Source of the DNA: GCA-2687025 sp964473525
Lineage (GTDB): Bacteria; Poribacteria; WGA-4E; GCA-2687025
DNA: 7,358 bases
Assembly: GCA_964473525.1 (NCBI GenBank)
Contig: CAYYPK010000092.1
Span: 1 to 7,358, forward strand
Reading direction: 5' to 3'
Below the pieces are notes generated by a model, which searched no databases, was not told where the DNA came from, and saw nothing but the letters and a program-made list of their open reading frames with translations. Shown here piece after piece: positions 6,020 to 7,358 of the stretch. A program made the translations under genes and the position numbers. The stretch's first letter is position 1; each line of letters begins with the position of its first letter.

Positions 6020-7358
6020 CTGCTTTAGAGCGCCGAGAGGCAGTAGCAGCTTGCCCTGCGGTTCCACGGCTACGTTGCCCGCGCCCTCGCCTAAGAACAG
6101 AGAGATCGTATTGCCGCGTGGCTGTCCGCGCTCATCCGCCATGTAGAGGTCCACGAACTGAGGGCGATACGTGGGACTGGTGGCGTGCTCTGTTACCCAC
6201 TCCTCGTCCGTCAGGCGCTTAAACTCGCCAGTGACACGCTCTCGGTAGCTCATCACGGGGCCCACGAACGCGCACGGAGCCTCGGGGTCGGTGTCACAGA
6301 CGACAAACGCCATGTTCAGAGGACCGGTGCCCGCGTGCAGCACCCATCCTACGATATTGCCGATTTCGTCTGTCGGCGATGTATGAACGTCGGCGACGAT
6401 CAGGTCCGGCTCGTCCATCGCGCTGCCGCCGCTGTAGTAGAGCCGCGCGTACCAGCCCTGGAAGTCGGGAGGGCCGCAACCGCCTCCCTGGGTGGTGAGC
6501 ATCTGCTCCAGGAAGTCCTCCTCGCCGAGAGTCAGAGACTCCCGCGCGAGTTCCTTCCGTGCGATGCCACCCAGCGTGGCTACGATCTCGCTGGTCTCCC
6601 GGAAGTGCGTCACGACGCTGTTCCGCACGCCAGGATGGTTCGCGAGGGCGTCGCCGAAGTTCACCGCGGCGTTGTCCGCGAACCGTCCTACCGCGTCGTA
6701 GAACTCCGGTATCGGCTCCACGAGGCTCTTAGGGAACGAGCAGACGATCACGCCCCCGGTGTACGACTGCTTCACGTAGAGCAGGTTGTCGTGACGCAGC
6801 TGCGCCCACGCCGCCAGTTGCGTGTTCATCTTCTCCTGCCACCACGCCGCGGTTTGCATGAACGACGGGAACATCGAGCGATCCGGTGGTGGGTTCAGTG
6901 ACCTGATGGAGTTGAGCCAACCGTAGTAGAGCGAGTCCTCCCATCCACCTGGCTGATACGAGTCGACGAGGTACCTGAGCGCCGCCAGGTTGGAGCCGTA
7001 CGGATACCTGGTGAGTTCCGGCGCCAGCAACTGAGCAGCGGCGTCGTTGCCCAGGGCGAACAGCACGTCGAGCGTCGACGGCAACATGCGGCGGATTTTG
7101 GCTCCGTTGTGCACGACTTTGTCGTACACGACGTTGCCCGTGACGAACGAGTCGATCACGAACCGCTGCCCAATTAGCATGAACGCGGACGCCGGTTCGA
7201 TCTGCTCGGGGTTGTACAGGGAAGAGAAGAGAACCTGCGAGAGAATGCGCTGGGACGCGTACTCCTGCTCGAGCAACTCCGTTTGGTAGTCTCGCCAGCG
7301 AGGCAGAGGGTGTACATAGATCGGTGTAAACGACCATGGCTGATATAGCATGGGGGTC
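5732..7358 (-). CDS. DUF3160-family protein with C-terminal sorting-like domain, N-terminus beyond window
   Basis: The frame stays open to the right edge; the first Met at 7351 is not a credible start, because the sequence begins inside the conserved domain and no signal peptide is present. DUF3160 proteins are commonly about 700-850 residues, so some 200 or more N-terminal residues, probably including the signal peptide, are missing. Counting from Met 7351, family-typical segments are: FTPIYVHPLPRWRDYQTELL (8-27); SAFMLIGQRFVIDSFV (55-70); LDVLFALGND (94-103); WAQLRHDNLLYVKQSYTGG (182-200), followed by the PEFYDAVGRFADNA region; and a late VADVHTSPTDEIGNIVGWVL, then HAGTGPLNMAFVVCDT, then AFVGPVMSYRE block. 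Residues 445-539 are the FlgD-like/T9SS-like domain, beginning TALLQNYPNPFNPETWVPYE and ending RRMVIRK. The linker VEPQGKLLLPLGALKQ matches that of the WD40 protein. The biochemical role of DUF3160 is unknown to me. Secretion to the cell surface or outside is inferred from the C-terminal domain. Confidence 0.9.
   Translation of the reverse strand, partial: TPMLYQPWSFTPIYVHPLPRWRDYQTELLEQEYASQRILSQVLFSSLYNPEQIEPASAFMLIGQRFVIDSFVTGNVVYDKVVHNGAKIRRMLPSTLDVLFALGNDAAAQLLAPELTRYPYGSNLAALRYLVDSYQPGGWEDSLYYGWLNSIRSLNPPPDRSMFPSFMQTAAWWQEKMNTQLAAWAQLRHDNLLYVKQSYTGGVIVCSFPKSLVEPIPEFYDAVGRFADNAAVNFGDALANHPGVRNSVVTHFRETSEIVATLGGIARKELARESLTLGEEDFLEQMLTTQGGGCGPPDFQGWYARLYYSGGSAMDEPDLIVADVHTSPTDEIGNIVGWVLHAGTGPLNMAFVVCDTDPEAPCAFVGPVMSYRERVTGEFKRLTDEEWVTEHATSPTYRPQFVDLYMADERGQPRGNTISLFLGEGAGNVAVEPQGKLLLPLGALKQTALLQNYPNPFNPETWVPYELATAADVTIDIYDASGRLVRRLPLGSKAAGSYVTQDKAAHWDGRDDRGQEIGSGVYFYHLQTSDASLTRRMVIRK

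Noticed and set aside
6185..6901. Plus-strand frame of 238 codons opposite the DUF3160 gene
   Set aside because: It is an Arg/Val/His-rich shadow of a strongly supported conserved protein on the minus strand.

Overview
The window suggests an uncultured, moderately high-GC bacterium, most likely of the Candidatus Poribacteria type. Two of its predicted exported proteins end in the same 95-residue FlgD-like/T9SS-like C-terminal domain, which begins ALLxNYPNPFNPETW(I/V)P and ends RRMV(L/I)RK. I know that combination mainly from Poribacteria and related groups rich in secreted propeller proteins. The assignment rests on recalled family features, not on a search.

Left half (about 1-2870): a minus-strand operon of at least four closely spaced genes. 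Transcription probably starts at a clear sigma70-type promoter (TTGCGC, 17 bp, TATAAT) near 2835-2863 and runs leftwards off the window. In transcription order the genes are: a 95-aa coiled-coil protein; a 247-aa protein resembling a phage tail fibre or shaft; a signal-peptide-bearing Ycf48-like/BNR (Asp-box) beta-propeller; and a Trp/Gly-rich protein of unknown function cut by the left edge. The last gene's Shine-Dalgarno sequence lies in the final codons of the propeller gene, so the two look translationally coupled. The first two genes look phage-derived and the third looks like a host export protein, so this is a mixed cassette.

Middle (2763-3541): about 780 bp without a convincing gene. 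It holds the minus-strand promoter, a tandem direct repeat just downstream of it, a REP-like imperfect palindrome (2919-2997) and a short perfect hairpin repeat (3429-3449).

Right half: a plus-strand gene for a 720-aa exported protein with 14 WD40-like blades (probably two seven-bladed propellers) and the C-terminal sorting-like domain. A minus-strand DUF3160-family protein converges on it, carries the same C-terminal domain, and has its N-terminus beyond the right edge. Only 27 bp separate the two stop codons, and a small hairpin sits there. The pair therefore places two homologous 95-codon domains tail to tail.

The WD40 and DUF3160 products are probably secreted or surface-attached through the shared C-terminal domain. 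The Ycf48-like protein keeps the linker that precedes this domain in the other two proteins but stops before the domain itself. No complete, named system is recognisable. The most unusual part is the tail-fibre-like/exported-propeller/unknown operon.
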